Source: Hsuehochloa calcarea
Taxonomy: Eukaryota; Streptophyta; Magnoliopsida; Poales; Poaceae
Assembly (NCBI GenBank): GCA_036346395.1
Contig: CM070594.1
Span: 33,079,385-33,143,384 of the forward strand
Direction of reading: 5' to 3'
DNA length: 64,000 nucleotides
Each line of letters opens with the position of its first letter. Positions within the stretch are counted from its first letter, which is position 1. The notes under the pieces are model-generated. The model worked only from the letters and a program-made list of their open reading frames with translations. It did not search any database and was not told the origin of the DNA. A program made the translations under genes and the position numbers. Below are positions 44,202 to 55,759 of the stretch, one piece after another.

Positions 44202-44818
44202 CTGTAACAAGAAGCAACATTTTACATTTTAACCTCTTGACTGGGGGTGCAAATGAAAGGACAAAAAGTTCACCTCTGGTTTTAACTTACGTAAAGGAAG
44301 GAAGAAAAAATGTCGACAAATATGCCTTGGCACTGTGAGAATATCATCATCAAGTTACAAGCTAGAAGCTAAATGCAATTATTGGATAAGAACATGAACA
44401 AGATGGATGTGGTGGGAACCAGCAAAGACTAGGCTTTTAAACTTTCTTGATGTGATATATAAATAAGCATATATGTAATGCACATGTACCAAACAAGCTT
44501 AAATGCATTTACACCTTCTATTTATGGAGGGCCCCTGAGGTGTGGTGTGAATGATGGGGGCAAAGATATTCTGAGAGATGGTTAGGCTAATTTATCATCT
44601 AATTGATACAGGGAATGATATGCAACACCCTGAGAGTGCCCCAGGCAACCTTGAAATTTCACTTTATTGTAAAAAAGCTGATTTCCCATAAAGAAAATTA
44701 CCTTCTGAAATGAGTTTATGCAGGCTTCATCCCTGAGTTTCCAAACTGCAAAAAGGTGGCCCCTGTTGTTCAGAAACAACACAAATGAAACGGGCATTGC
44801 CGAAACTGCATGGAGCTA

Positions 44819-45019
44819 GAATGGGGGACCTGTGTATGTTCCTGCAACAAGGAAGTCTCAACAGCCCATCACTCAGCAGGCAAAGCCGCAGCAACATGTG
44901 GGGCCAAGGAACATACTCATGGACAATGTGCCAGTCACGTATTGCCAGGGACCAAACGGTATTATAGGGCTTTCATGTGTGGATACATGTCTAAACTCAA
45001 GGATCTCAATCATTGGAGG
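44819..45019 (+). CDS. Possible exon on the plus strand, cut by the solo LTR
   Basis: GAGCTAG could be an acceptor. The open frame reads GGPVYVPATRKSQQPITQQA, then HVGPRNILMDNVPVTYCQ, GIIGLSCVDTCLNSRISIIG and reaches the LTR border at 45024. With the LTR removed it meets a stop after two codons. It is unrecognised and may be a gene fragment or chance. Confidence 0.25.
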
Positions 45020-45024
45020 GTATC

Positions 45025-47668
45025 TGTAACACTCCGGTCTAACATTGAGCCCGGAATGCCACTCAACTACATCAATTACTAATTTAAACCATACATTACA
45101 ATAGATTCCAGCAAGCATATCAAGATTAAAAATCATCCACGGGTCAAAATAGAAAATATTAAATACAACTAAACTGTATAAGAATCAACATGCTAGATAG
45201 CAATACTAAATAAAGAAGAAATAGGTAATAAACAGTCTAATGAATGAATAAACATGTTCTAACCAATCACCTAGGATTATTCAATAATTATCAAGTCCTA
45301 AAAAGAATAAATCATCATACTATATTAAAAGTTCTCATGGCCATGTAATAAAGTATTTGAAGTGAGTACAATTATTCCATGTCCACTATCCCTTCCCATG
45401 CGAGATGCGGTCACCGCCCACCTAAAACAATAATAAAGCAAAGATGAGTTCACGACTCAACAAGTATAAGATACAACTGTAAATACATAAGTTCATTAAA
45501 CATTTAATGCATTATCATAAATCTCATACTTCTCGTTCTCAATTCTCATCAATATCTTTCTCTTGATGCACCTCTTTCAGCTGATACCGGTATAGTGAAA
45601 TGTTCATCCATCGGTGACATACTTTTTCTCCCCTACCTTCTTGAGGGTGGGGTCGCTAGTTCCATAGGATTTTAACATGGGGCATACCGATTAGCCATAA
45701 TCATGTCAGTACTCACCGCCAGGGATCCAAAACCATTCGGGAAATCCCGTCACGGCCGGAAAAAAACAACGGTTTCACGGTGAATCGGAATTTCAGAAAA
45801 ATCCGGACGAAATTCGCTTGAATTTGCTTAAAAACCAACCGAAATTTGAAATTTGAATTTGCGAAACCGGAAAAAATCGCCCGGGATTTTGGATCGACCC
45901 CCTATTTCGAATCATGGGATTCACGCCACGGATTTCTATCTATGCTCACCGCCCTGCCCCTTATGCAACTGAATGATGCAATAATTCATTTATCTTTAAC
46001 AACTTTACCATGTCATCCTGATGGTAATTGCATCAACATATCATAATTACAATTAAGCAATACTAATCTCACCATGTCATTCCCATGGTAGTTGCATCAT
46101 TATCACAATCTTACACTTTTCATCAATTATGGTAAATAAATAACTTATCAAAACATAATAAATTCTCATGGTAATAAATCAACAAGACAACGACAACCAC
46201 CCGTTGTTCACCATTATACTAAACACTTGCCTATTTAGCTTCTAGGAGTCGGATGATGCAAAGACGGCAAACCGCTTGAGGCAACACTCCCTGGACACAC
46301 AATTGACATACATTCAAAACATATCAAATCACAGCACCAAAACATCACACCTTGCCCTAGCATGGTTACACAAAAATGACCCAATTACTTGATTCTACAA
46401 GTCGCCTTACCCACTGTCCCAGTAATAAAAAATGCTCTAACTTTTACATCTAAACCCCAAATCCAGCAAACTAAGACTTTCTAGAATCCTCATGAAATTG
46501 CCTACAATTTTCTAGTTACGGCGAACTCCTGAATTCCCCATTTCTTTCCCCAAAGCGGTCCCAAAATCTATCAAGACAGCCCGCTTCACATTTTCATATC
46601 TTTTTACATAAAACCTGAAAAACAGTGGACGATACCATTTTCAAATCTACTCAAAATTTCCTAGCTAATTCAAGATCACCAAAATTTACTTTTTTAATTT
46701 ATTAAGTGAAAACAGATCATCTACACAACATCTGCCAACAACGTCCGATTTCTGGACAACAACCTTTCCGAGGCCGTAATGTTTCGTTTGCTAGTGTTCA
46801 AGACCTTCATGGAAAGTTAACGAAATTATATACGACTTTTCTAATTGGACGAAACCCTGAATCCAACCAGAAATACCCTTAATTATCCCACAAGGCTCTG
46901 CATCACAACTCGACGAACTAAAGCGGAATGTCATCTACTCTTCCTATTGACCAAACGTCCTACAGATAGAACAGCGACTAAACTAGGACAATCTAAAGGG
47001 TTTTCGATAGTTACCCTTGAAGATCATGATAAAGATTACAAATTTCCCGCGAAAACTTCTCTCCTTCCCTTCTTCCTTTTCCCAACCTTGGTCAGCATCA
47101 GCACCAGCAGCACAGCCAGTCAGCCATGCATGCAGTAAATCTTGCGCAGCAACAACTGTCTTTTCTTCTCTCTCTCTCTCTTTCTCCCTCTCACTGTTGC
47201 AAGCATCATCTTCGTGTGCAAAGCAAGCCAGCATGCAAGCAATTGTCTAGCAGCGGCAGCGGCAGCGTGTGCATGCAGCGATCAAGCATAAGTTCCGCAA
47301 GCTTGCACATGCACATGAAGGGCTAGCTAGTTGCGGCAGCCAGCAACGCAACGGCGGCAGCAGGGGCAGTGCCGCATGGCGGCAGCAGGCAGGCACGCTA
47401 GCGGCAGGAAGCAGCATGCAGGGACGCTAGCGGCAGGAAGCAGCGGCAACCAGGCGACAATCAGGCGACGGCGTGAGGCAAGCAGGGAGCAAGGCTGACG
47501 GCTAGGTTTTTGGGGAGGCCGCCCCTCCTCTTATGGGCCGGCCAGCCCCTTGTGCCAAGGAAAGCAGAGGACTTCGGCCCAAGTTCTAATCCCTCTCCCA
47601 AATTCTGAAATTCCCTTTTGAAATCCCTTTAAATCCTGTTTCTAATTCATTTAATCCCGAATATTACA
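45025..47668 (-). mobile_element. Solo LTR, 2.64 kb, gypsy type
   Basis: It starts TGTAACACTCCGG and ends GAATATTACA on the plus strand, flanked by a perfect GTATC duplication (45020-45024 and 47669-47673). No internal domain is present. On the minus strand it reads TGTAATATTCGGGATT to CCGGAGTGTTACA, the usual style of long gypsy LTRs, so the minus orientation is preferred. A GCAGC-rich part at 47240-47480 contains CGCTAGCGGCAGGAAGCAGC twice (47396 and 47424), and a CT microsatellite is at 47160-47200. Confidence 0.9.
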
Positions 47669-47933
47669 GTATCACTAACATGATAAAAGTATAAAGATGA
47701 CATTGCTCATTTCAGTAATTCACATGGCCTGCAAACTGACTTGATTGGAGATGTGCTGTCGATAGATGGTTAATGGTGTGGCACAGTGAACTTCGAGCGA
47801 TTGCAGGTCGCTTGCATTTGATACATATGATCAAGAGCAATCGGCCAAGATGCATTTGGGGTTCTTTCCAGCTGGCACCACTTTAGCTTATCAGTATTTG
47901 GACACAAAAAGGATATGAGATTTCATCTTCAGG

Positions 47934-47964
47934 TTAGGATAGCTCAGCTTCACCACTATCATTT
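47934..47964 (-). CDS. Unknown minus-strand gene, candidate last exon
   Basis: Acceptor GCTGCTTGCAG, then one base that completes an Arg codon with the exon at 48595-48656, followed by NDSGEAELS and TAA at 47936-47934. The phase fit with the previous exon supports it. Confidence 0.45.
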
Positions 47965-48594
47965 CTGCAAGCAGCATGAAGCAAGGTTAGCATTAGATGT
48001 GAGTATGTGACAACTGACAACACATGTACGGGGCGATAACCTGCGGAAACATTCAGCAATAAACATTGGGTTTGATGGTGCATATAAAGATATTACAGTT
48101 GAATGATGTTTAAATCACTGGGATAAATAAACTCATAGTGAAGATGACACTTCAAAGAGTAGCAAATGCACATGGAGATGGAACCCCAATTAGGTGCAAA
48201 GAGTACGAAATGTCCAGAATCAGCTTGACATGGTTGTTAAAGCGGAAAATCTGTACACTGATACTATGTAGCTTCTATGAAAATATCTAGGGCCGCCATG
48301 GACCACATCTATTTATTGGCCAACTAGGCTTCCTGTCATTTGGACCTAAAGGCAAACTCCAAGATTGGAAAACTGTACTCCATAATCAAGTATAACAGAA
48401 ACTCAAGTAACAATGAAATTTGAAACTTTGTTTTTTAAGGATGACTGTATGAACAATTAACAATAACATCAGTAAGATTTGAACTTGGTGGAAAGAGCTA
48501 AACAAGATACCTGGGGCAGTTGGAATTTTGAGAAACTTCACGAGATAAATAATGAAAGCAAATCGCACAAACAAATGTTTGAGGAGCCATATAC

Positions 48595-48656
48595 CTACTG
48601 AACTCATGTCTCATGGCTTCAGTCTTGCAAGCCATAATAAGCACAAATGGGATTAT
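48595..48656 (-). CDS. Unknown minus-strand gene, candidate penultimate exon
   Basis: Acceptor GACTTCGTTTCAG and donor GTATATGG bound 62 bases encoding IIPFVLIMACKTEAMRHEFS plus two bases. It fits in phase to both neighbours (50021-50092 and 47934-47964). I do not recognise the protein. Confidence 0.5.
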
Positions 48657-48821
48657 CTGAAACGAAGTCAATGTTCAAATAGCACAAAGCAGATATATTT
48701 TCTGTCTTTAAATTCCTAGATCCTATTGAGATTTGTGGATCCCTCCATATGTTGAGCATAACAAAACACATGATTAGTCATTCGATGGAGGTTTAGAATA
48801 CGGTTTAACGGTTCACACTAA

Positions 48822-48927
48822 GAGCATGTTTGGAAAGGGGCTTCGGATCCAAATCCATAGGATTTATTTCACAGTTGAACTAAATCCTAAAAATTCCTAG
48901 AGTAATCCCCCTCTTCCAAACAGGCCC
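48822..48927. mobile_element. Small Tourist-like MITE
   Basis: 106 bp. The left end GAGCATGTTTGGAAAGGGG and the reverse complement of the right end GGGCCTGTTTGGAAGAGGG match over most positions, and GGGCCTGTTTGG is a well-known grass MITE terminus. Flanks are TAA (48819-48821) and TAG (48928-48930), a three-base duplication with one change. It sits in an intron of the candidate gene. Confidence 0.7.
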
Positions 48928-49530
48928 TAGGTCAAAACCAAGAATGTAATGGACAAAACTACAGCAAGAATTACAGAAAGCAGACTCACGCAATACATAG
49001 TAATAGGTAAAGATTGGACGAAATATATGAACAATAAAAACCACAATTTACATTTCCAACAGTGCAAGTTAAACTGATCTGGTGACTGATGAAAAGTTTA
49101 AATATTAAAAGGAAAAATCCCTTCAATGCAGGTTAATACAAAACAAGTTCTTAATTTTTATACCGACAAGGCCAAACAAAACGGCTTACCCTAACTGCAT
49201 AATGAATGTGATGAGTATTAATATTTTCTTTTTGGAAGAATATGGGATTATTATTGTGTGTACTGTGTAGTGAACATGAACTTGATTGTTATTTCATCCA
49301 TGATGTATGCAAGAGAACTGCCCTTGAGCTAGTATACATTGCCTACTTAATTGTTTCTTGAAAAATTTCAGAACCAATTTCACATGCAGCACCAGGATCC
49401 CCCAGGATAAGCTGGAAAGCATCTTTTTAACCTACTCCTGCAGCCTTGGAATTCAGTTGGTCTGTGTATTCTTAACAATTGCAATCCAACATATCATATG
49501 ATAAAAGGATGTTTTTACATTATAGCATGT

Positions 49531-49959
49531 TGTTGGTGTAAAAACCAAACACAAATGAGGGAGTGGACGTCGGCTGTCTGACGGGTCATCATCCACGAGA
49601 GTAAAAAATGACACGGAGATTTATACAGATTCGGAAGTCCGAGAGGACCACCTTACTCCTATTGGTGAGCCAATGGAGGGTTACCAACGGGGAGGGAGCC
49701 CCCGAGGGCTCACCATTTTTAATATGCTTCTTTATTGCTCAAGAGAGAGCCCCCCTTCAAATGAGAAATATATGGGGTATTTATAGGCTTTTGGGCTTGT
49801 ACAAATAACGGGAATACCCCTTAGTGAGATAACTAGGCTATGAGTGCAAGTGGGGGTATTATAGTCTTTTCTAAGCAATTACATTTTTTGATCCGTTAAG
49901 TAGGTGTTAACTTAGTGGGGTGGGTCCCACTGGTAAGGGGATGAAATATTCTTCCAACA
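49531..49959 (+). mobile_element. Short solo LTR, about 430 bp, copia type
   Basis: It starts TGTTGGTGTAAAAACC and ends TTCTTCCAACA (TGTTGG/CCAACA ends). TATTTATAGG at about 49777 could be its TATA element. No clear target duplication was found (CATGT versus TACCG), so the event is old or the limits are one or two bases off. Confidence 0.6.
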
Positions 49960-50020
49960 TACCGATTAATCTGAAACATTAGTTTTTCAATAAACTTTGG
50001 ATAATAAGTATTGAACCTAC

Positions 50021-50092
50021 CGTAGCTTCAAATATTTTTATCAGCTCCTTGTTTTTCTCTGAGCCACAAAAACAGATGCTCTTAATTTGTTG
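50021..50092 (-). CDS. Unknown minus-strand gene, candidate internal exon
   Basis: Acceptor CCTTGTTTGTTCAG and donor GTAGGTTC bound exactly 24 codons: QQIKSICFCGSEKNKELIKI then FEAT. It joins 48595-48656 without phase change, giving IFEAT then IIPFVLIM. More exons must lie upstream. A candidate with NSLPDNYDEVTQLFSVIAKS (about 50635-50550) follows a good acceptor (TTTCTCTGTAG), but its phase does not connect directly. Confidence 0.5.
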
Positions 50093-50639
50093 CTGAACAA
50101 ACAAGGCAAGTAAAAACCCTGGGTGCAATTTAACTGAAGATCCAATAATAAATTAACAATATGAATCCATGGTGACGTAATAAAAAATTAAAATATGACC
50201 AAATCAGACTGTAGGTGATGGCAGCTCAGAAGATATTTAGTTATAAGAAAAGCATTCCTTATCCCAGTGGGAACTGGGATCTGGGAACCAGCCGATCACT
50301 GCAAGAACTCAAACCCTGCTGACGAAGTATTTGATAATAGGACCATTCTTCCATGTTTCAAACGCAAATATTTAAAATTTATTGGGGAAAGAAAAGAAAA
50401 GTGCAAAAACTTGCTGATCTACCATATTTCATCAGAAATGGTGTTCCAAACTGGGGCGCTAACTGCTAAAGTTAATCTCCATGGTGTTTTGGCCAGACGT
50501 AACAGCGCATTATTGGCAATGACCAGTTGGGTGCTGGTGCCTGTCAGTTGTCACCCAAAGTAACTGCTGAAAGACTTGACTTAGCTATGACAGAGAAGAG
50601 TTGAGTGACCTCATCATAATTATCAGGGAGACTATTGCC

Positions 50640-51717
50640 TACAGAGAAATAAGCATTAAAAGTGCTCCTCCTTAAGTTTGCATTAAAAAATCCACTCAAG
50701 TAGTCTAAATAGCAGACTACCAGGCTTGGAACACTTCTCCCTGTTTCTTATGTAAGTAAGTTAAGACAAATTCACCACATTATCGAAATATCTTTAGTAA
50801 TCAAAACTGTAAAGCATTTGCTAACAAAATATAGTATTCAACTATGCCAGAAGAGTCTTTTCATTACAAGATTGCATCTTAATGTCTTATTGATCTTTCA
50901 AAACATGCAACTTCAAAAGGTATTTATCTTCTTTTGTTTGGTACTTCTGTGGTGCAGTGGACTACTCCAACAATTTAATCACATAAAACTAATTTCATGT
51001 GTAATTAAAATACATCACATAACTCATGTTATATCAAGTAATTGCAGTTGTTGAACAAAATGTTGCACCAAGAAAAGCCTCAAATGTAGTAAAAATAATA
51101 ATATGACAAATGAGAAACCATAACTGGAAATTGTGTATATATCAGAGTATAGTTGTCAAAAGATAAAACATTTTCAGATTCAGAATCCACTCACATTTTT
51201 ATTAGAGGAGAGAGAGACACTCTGCATCACTTCTGCAACATTTTAGTTCTTGACACAAAAAAACAGTAAGTCGATCCGAAATCTGGTACATTATCATCAG
51301 GTCCAACTGTACAACAGTTATCACTGCAACATAAGTTTCCAAATATATGTACAAATAAACATCAATAGTGTAGCTCGCGGCATGTTTACTAACACGGGTA
51401 AGCTAGATACAACTGCACCATTTTGCATAATAAGGCATGTATACCACTGAAACAATGTGGAGTCTTTCAATTCCAATAGTTTCGGCTGTTGTAAAAATAC
51501 TAGTGTCAGCAAAATTGGCCCTACCATTTCATTTCATATTCAGTAATCAGTAGCCCTTGTGGGTCTCTGTGACAATATCGTTCAGTAAGTCCTATTAGCA
51601 CGAGGTTGAGTTCTTGGTGTGTTTTTCCTCAAAAAAGAAATTCTTGACATACTTCTTTTGCTGTATGGTTCAGGTAAGTTGATGAACTGTACCTCCAGAT
51701 TTGTGCAAAATCAGTTT
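50640..51717. other. Intergenic or intronic sequence between the PPR gene and the candidate exons
   Basis: AT-rich. One exon-like stretch (about 51230-51195, minus strand, VMQSVSLSSNKN with a GTGAGT donor) could belong to the unknown gene, but the link is not proven. Otherwise nothing is supported. Confidence 0.4.
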
Positions 51718-53168
51718 TCAGCCAACGGAGACATGACTGCTAGCTGCTTCTTTCCTGAGACCCTTGTCCATTATAACCCTCCTTGACTCATCTGATTCAG
51801 ACCATTGTCCAACAGCAGCATGAAAATTTGATATTAATACATGATTTCCAGGATTTTTGGGTCAACCTCCAGAAGATGCACAGCTACCTTGTTGCCTCTC
51901 ACTACATCCATGTTAGCTCTACATGCGTTCAACATAGCCACACATATGGCACCGGAAACCTCATTTTGGTTTGCACTTAAACTACAGTAGAGATCCCATG
52001 CCTTGTCAATCTGGCCTGCACGACCTAACAGGTCAATAAAACATGCGTAGTGCTCTGGTCCTGGATCAATCCCATACTTGCTTTTCATCAAATGTAACTT
52101 GGCTCGGCCTTCATCCACAAGACCAGAGTGTCCGCAAGCTGAGAGAACAGCAAGAAATGTAATGGCATTTGGCAAGACCATGGGTACAGCTTTCTCCATA
52201 CTCTTAAACAAATCCAAAGCCTCTTCACCATGCCCATGGCGACTGTAAGCATCAATCATACTGGACCAGCAAACCACATTTCTGCCGGCCATCCGATCAA
52301 ACACCAAACGTGCAGCCATTGTCCGCCCACACTTTGCATACATGTCAATAAGTGCATTGCACAGGACAGTCTCTGAATCAAACCCACAACGGAGAGCTTT
52401 GCAATGCACCTGCATACCATACGCCAAATTCGCTGTTGCTGAGCAGGCTGTGAGAACGCATGTCAATGCAATTCCATTGAGGTCAATACCCCCCAGCATC
52501 AAGAAAGCCTCCCTAAACCGGCCATTCTCCACACAACCTGAAAGGACAGCGTTGTAGAACGCAGCGTCCTTTGGGCAGTCCGTGTGCGTAAACACTCTCA
52601 TGGCCTCCTCAACAAGGCCGCAACTCATATAGAGATCAATAAGTGCCGTGGCCATAATGACATCGCCGTAGCACGCAATAACGCTCCGCGCGTGGACCTG
52701 GAAGCCGGGGCGGAGGGCGCGGGACGCGGCGCAGGCCTTCAGCATGGTGCAGAGGGTGGCGGCCGTGGGCACGAACCCCGCGGCGGCCATACCGCGGAAG
52801 GCTTCCGCGGCGGCGGCGGGGCGCGCGTGGCGGACGAGACACCCAAGGAGCGCGTTCCAGGTGACGGCGTCACGCGCGGGCATTTCGTCGAACAGGCGGG
52901 ACGCGGCGCCGGGGAGGCCGGCGTTGGCGTAGGCTGTGAGCAGGGCGGTGGCCGGGATGGGGCCGGAGAGGAATGAAGACTTGAGAAGGGTGGCGTGCAC
53001 AGCAGGGGAGTGGGAGGGGTGAGAGGAGAGGCGGCGGAGCAGGGCGGAGAGCGGCGGCGGGCGCGGGAACCACATGGGGCATTTCCTCGAACCAACGGCG
53101 GGCGGCGCCGAAAAGCAGAGCAGCAGGGTGTTCATATAGATACAGAGATGTACTCCCCTACATTCCAT
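51718..53168 (-). CDS. PPR protein (PLS class with E domain), frameshifted near the C-terminus
   Basis: PPR proteins bind organelle RNA and act in editing, splicing or processing. The N-terminus is Ser/Arg/Pro-rich, like a plastid or mitochondrial transit peptide. Of the possible starts, ATG at 53168, MNTLLLCF (53132) and MWFPRPPPL (53075), the last two fit best. Repeats follow in order: ATALLTAYANAGLPGAASRL, FDEMPARDAVTWNALLGCLV, CNALIDMYAKCGRTMAARLV, VFDRMAGRNVVCWSSMIDAY, RAGQIDKAWDLY. The frame stops at 51834 after DPKILEIMY. At 51854-51858 an A-run (coding strand) is one base short of the family pattern; in the next phase the E domain continues, NPGNHVLISNFHAAV to RKEAASSHVSVG, and stops at 51718. 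No DYW domain follows. Confidence 0.9.
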
Positions 53169-53421
53169 GATCCATCACAGCCATCGATCCAAAAAGAGTG
53201 GCCGAGATCGAGGCGGGAGGGACAACAGTATATCCCCACACTACATTTACAGCCTGCTGGATGGTACATTACCACCACTATTAATTCCTGGTGGATTCCG
53301 CCGCAGCCCGCCAGGCCACGTCGCTCGAAAAACTTCTGCCCGTCGGATGAGCGCCGGATGCCTGGGATCGCGGGCGAGAAGAGCCTGCGTTTCGGGCGTT
53401 TCTCACGTGGCTGCTGGGACG

Positions 53422-53704
53422 TGTTAAGAAACCGGACTCAGGACTCTGAGAGTACTGGCCCAGTACGGGCCCATGACCGGAGAGTCCTGGCCTAGTTGAA
53501 CTCCTCATCTCGTAGTCTATAAATAGAGGGTCTCCCTCTCTCATTGTAACCCTGATTATTTCCGAAGCAATAAAGCGAAGCCTGAAGTCCTCTCATATCT
53601 CTGTGTTCAATCTACTGTTGTGTTCTTGATTCGTTCTTACGATTCTGCATATTGTATACGAGGTACCCGTTCGGACTGGACTCGCCAGCGACGGTTACTC
53701 AACA
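53422..53704 (+). repeat. 5' LTR of the truncated copia element
   Basis: It contains a clear TATA box (CTATAAATAGAG at about 53518) and a polyadenylation signal (AATAAAG at about 53569), both at normal places. It lies about 250 bp upstream of the PPR start, in divergent orientation, so it could influence that gene. Confidence 0.75.
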
Positions 53705-55414
53705 CGTTATCAGCACGATCGACTCTCCTCGCATCGAAAGGTAACCGTCGAATAACGACACTCGTAGATTGAATCGTTTTTCTATATTACTTTCGATTCT
53801 GCAAATTTGGCTTTCTAGATTAGTTTTCTACGGTGCAAATTTGTTCTAATCTACTGCGAGCTGACTTGAAGTCGCTGGCACAATGCCGATCGGTGGATTG
53901 CATGAAAGATCCGATGTCGATTATACCGTAGATTGAAATTGCAAAAACGTTCTAATCTACCGCGAGTCGACTCGAAGTCGCCGAAGGTAATTGCACGAAC
54001 AAAAAATTGCATCACATGAACAGTGCTCATCTTATGAACAGTAATCGCATGTGTTAATCACACATAAACAGTAAAAAAACACCCATCGGCCAGCAGCCGG
54101 CCCACGCACTGGCCCACGAACGGGCACCCGCCGACCACTAGCACGGCCTTGGAGCCGCGCGGCCGATCTCCACGCCCGGCGCCCCACCACCGACTGCAGC
54201 CGTGCGTTGTACCCCAACACTGCCGCTTCACCCACTGGCCGCTCGCATGACGCCGCCCGCACGCCTCACCCCCGCCGAAGCCACATCACGAGAAGAAAGG
54301 AAAAAAGGGAGGGGGCGCACGGCACCGCCGGTTGCCGCTCGCAGCCATGCCTTAGCTTCCGGCCGCCCTCCAAGATCGCGCGCCCCAGACGGGGGCTTGG
54401 CCCGCCCGAGCTCCACGCTGGTGGTCCGCCGGACCGAAGGGGAGAGACCGGCGACCATGGCGCGCCGCTTGAAGGCATCATGCCCGGCCGCGCCAGAAGC
54501 GCCGCTGGTCCGCCGCCGATAGCGCCGCCGCCCGAGCTCAAGTCCGCGGCCGCTCGCCGCGACGGCAATGCCCGTGATGCGCCACCGCTGCCTCGGCCAT
54601 GGCCAGCAAGACCGCCACCACGCCTGCACACTGAACGGCCGCCTCGCAGCCGCCTCCATCCCCCAAACCGCCGTCTCGGTGCACTGCCCCGGCGCCGCCT
54701 GCTCAGCGGCTCGCCCGCCGCCACCAGGCCGAAAGCGCGCCTCGGCGGCTCGCGCGCGTTGCCGCGCCGAAGGCGCGCCGAGTGCGAGCTCCGATTCGGA
54801 GCCGGCCCAAGAAGCGGCGCAGAGGCTCGGCCATGTTCGAGAGGAACTCATGGGTAGGGAAACCCTACCCCCGAGTCCCCTGCTGGTTTCTTATCAAGAA
54901 ACGGACGACACTTAAAAGGCCTACCAGATAACCGACGAAAAAGGAAAACAAAAGAAAAACGAAAAGAAAAAAATAGGGCCGTTTTGCAAAAAGGCCCTCA
55001 GGTTTTCCGTAAATTGCGCGAAATTTTCTCAGAATTGAATTTTTCACGTTTTAGCCCCTAACAATTGCAGAATTCGCCGAAAATTCATATTCCAGCAGAA
55101 AAGAGCTCTGGGAATTCAATTCTTGAATCAGTTTTTGCATTTGAAGCATATTTCACCTTGTTATTATTATTTCTATGTAATTTATTTATTATATTTACTG
55201 TTTTGATTATTTGTGATTATTAATATTGCTTTTAATCACTGAAAATAGCAGTAAATCATGAAAATGCATAAAAAAATACAGAATCACGAACTAGGAGTTC
55301 GAAGAGCATTATAAGAATTTTGCAACCATTTTATGGAAATTACCAAATGAGAATCTTATGAACTTTTGCATGAATATGAAAAATAACTGACATCACGAAC
55401 CAGGAGTTCGAAGA
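53705..55414 (+). other. Leader of the copia element with a GC-rich block
   Basis: The part 54060-54860 is 70 percent or more GC, with several long overlapping open frames rich in Arg, Pro and Ala on both strands. None has a recognisable domain. Before it TGAACAGT occurs three times (54016-54073). After it the sequence is AT-rich, with two copies of CAGGAGTTCGAAGA or TAGGAGTTCGAAGA (about 55290 and 55400). A captured host fragment is possible but unproven. Confidence 0.45.
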
Positions 55415-55745
55415 ACTGACCCGGCATGGCCAGAATTTATACAATCTCCAAGTATGTCATAATGTAATCACGGATGAGCAGAAGATTGAAAAGACCATCT
55501 CTACCTTTACCCGAATGCGGTGCAATCCGCACGCAGTTATTGTCAAAATGGCTACAAGTAGTATGCCGCAGTGATTGACATCATGAAAATTGCGAAAGCT
55601 CAAGATGATGTTCTAAGGAAGAACTACATTCACGACCACCTAGTAGCAATATTGGCCATGAAGCCAATACTAGCACTACATAAGGTGATGAAGCCTCTCA
55701 CGAAGGAGAAGGGCAAGAAGGGTAAGGTCGTGAGTCGCACGTAAT
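55415..55745 (+). pseudogene. Copia gag remnant
   Basis: The stretch NVITDEQKIEKTISTFTRMR (about 55455-55515) matches the copia gag region often read as ML-EKT-STF. Later codons (DDVLRKNYIHDHLVAILAMK) read on in changed phases to a basic end GKKGKVVSRT before a stop. It is damaged and lacks the zinc knuckle. Confidence 0.55.
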
Positions 55746-55759
55746 TGGTGTTTTACAGT

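Larger units (their letters stand above)
53422..55759 (+). mobile_element. 5' part of a copia-type retrotransposon, interrupted by the Tat element
   Basis: It has a 283-bp LTR (53422-53704, TGTTAAGAAACC to ACTCAACA), a primer-binding-like sequence (CGTTATCAGCACG), a GC-rich leader, and a gag remnant at 55415-55745. A Tat-lineage LTR starts at 55760. No second LTR is in the window; it may be beyond the Tat element. Confidence 0.6.

Noticed and set aside
45025..47668. A complete retrotransposon rather than a solo LTR
   Set aside because: No second LTR, primer-binding site or coding domain lies between the ends.
49531..49959. Exact target duplication for the short solo LTR
   Set aside because: The neighbouring bases (CATGT and TACCG) do not match, so it is not claimed.
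54207..54857. Frames of 207 and 216 codons, minus and plus strand
   Set aside because: Arg/Pro/Ala-rich composition of a GC-rich leader; no homology seen and overlapping frames on both strands.
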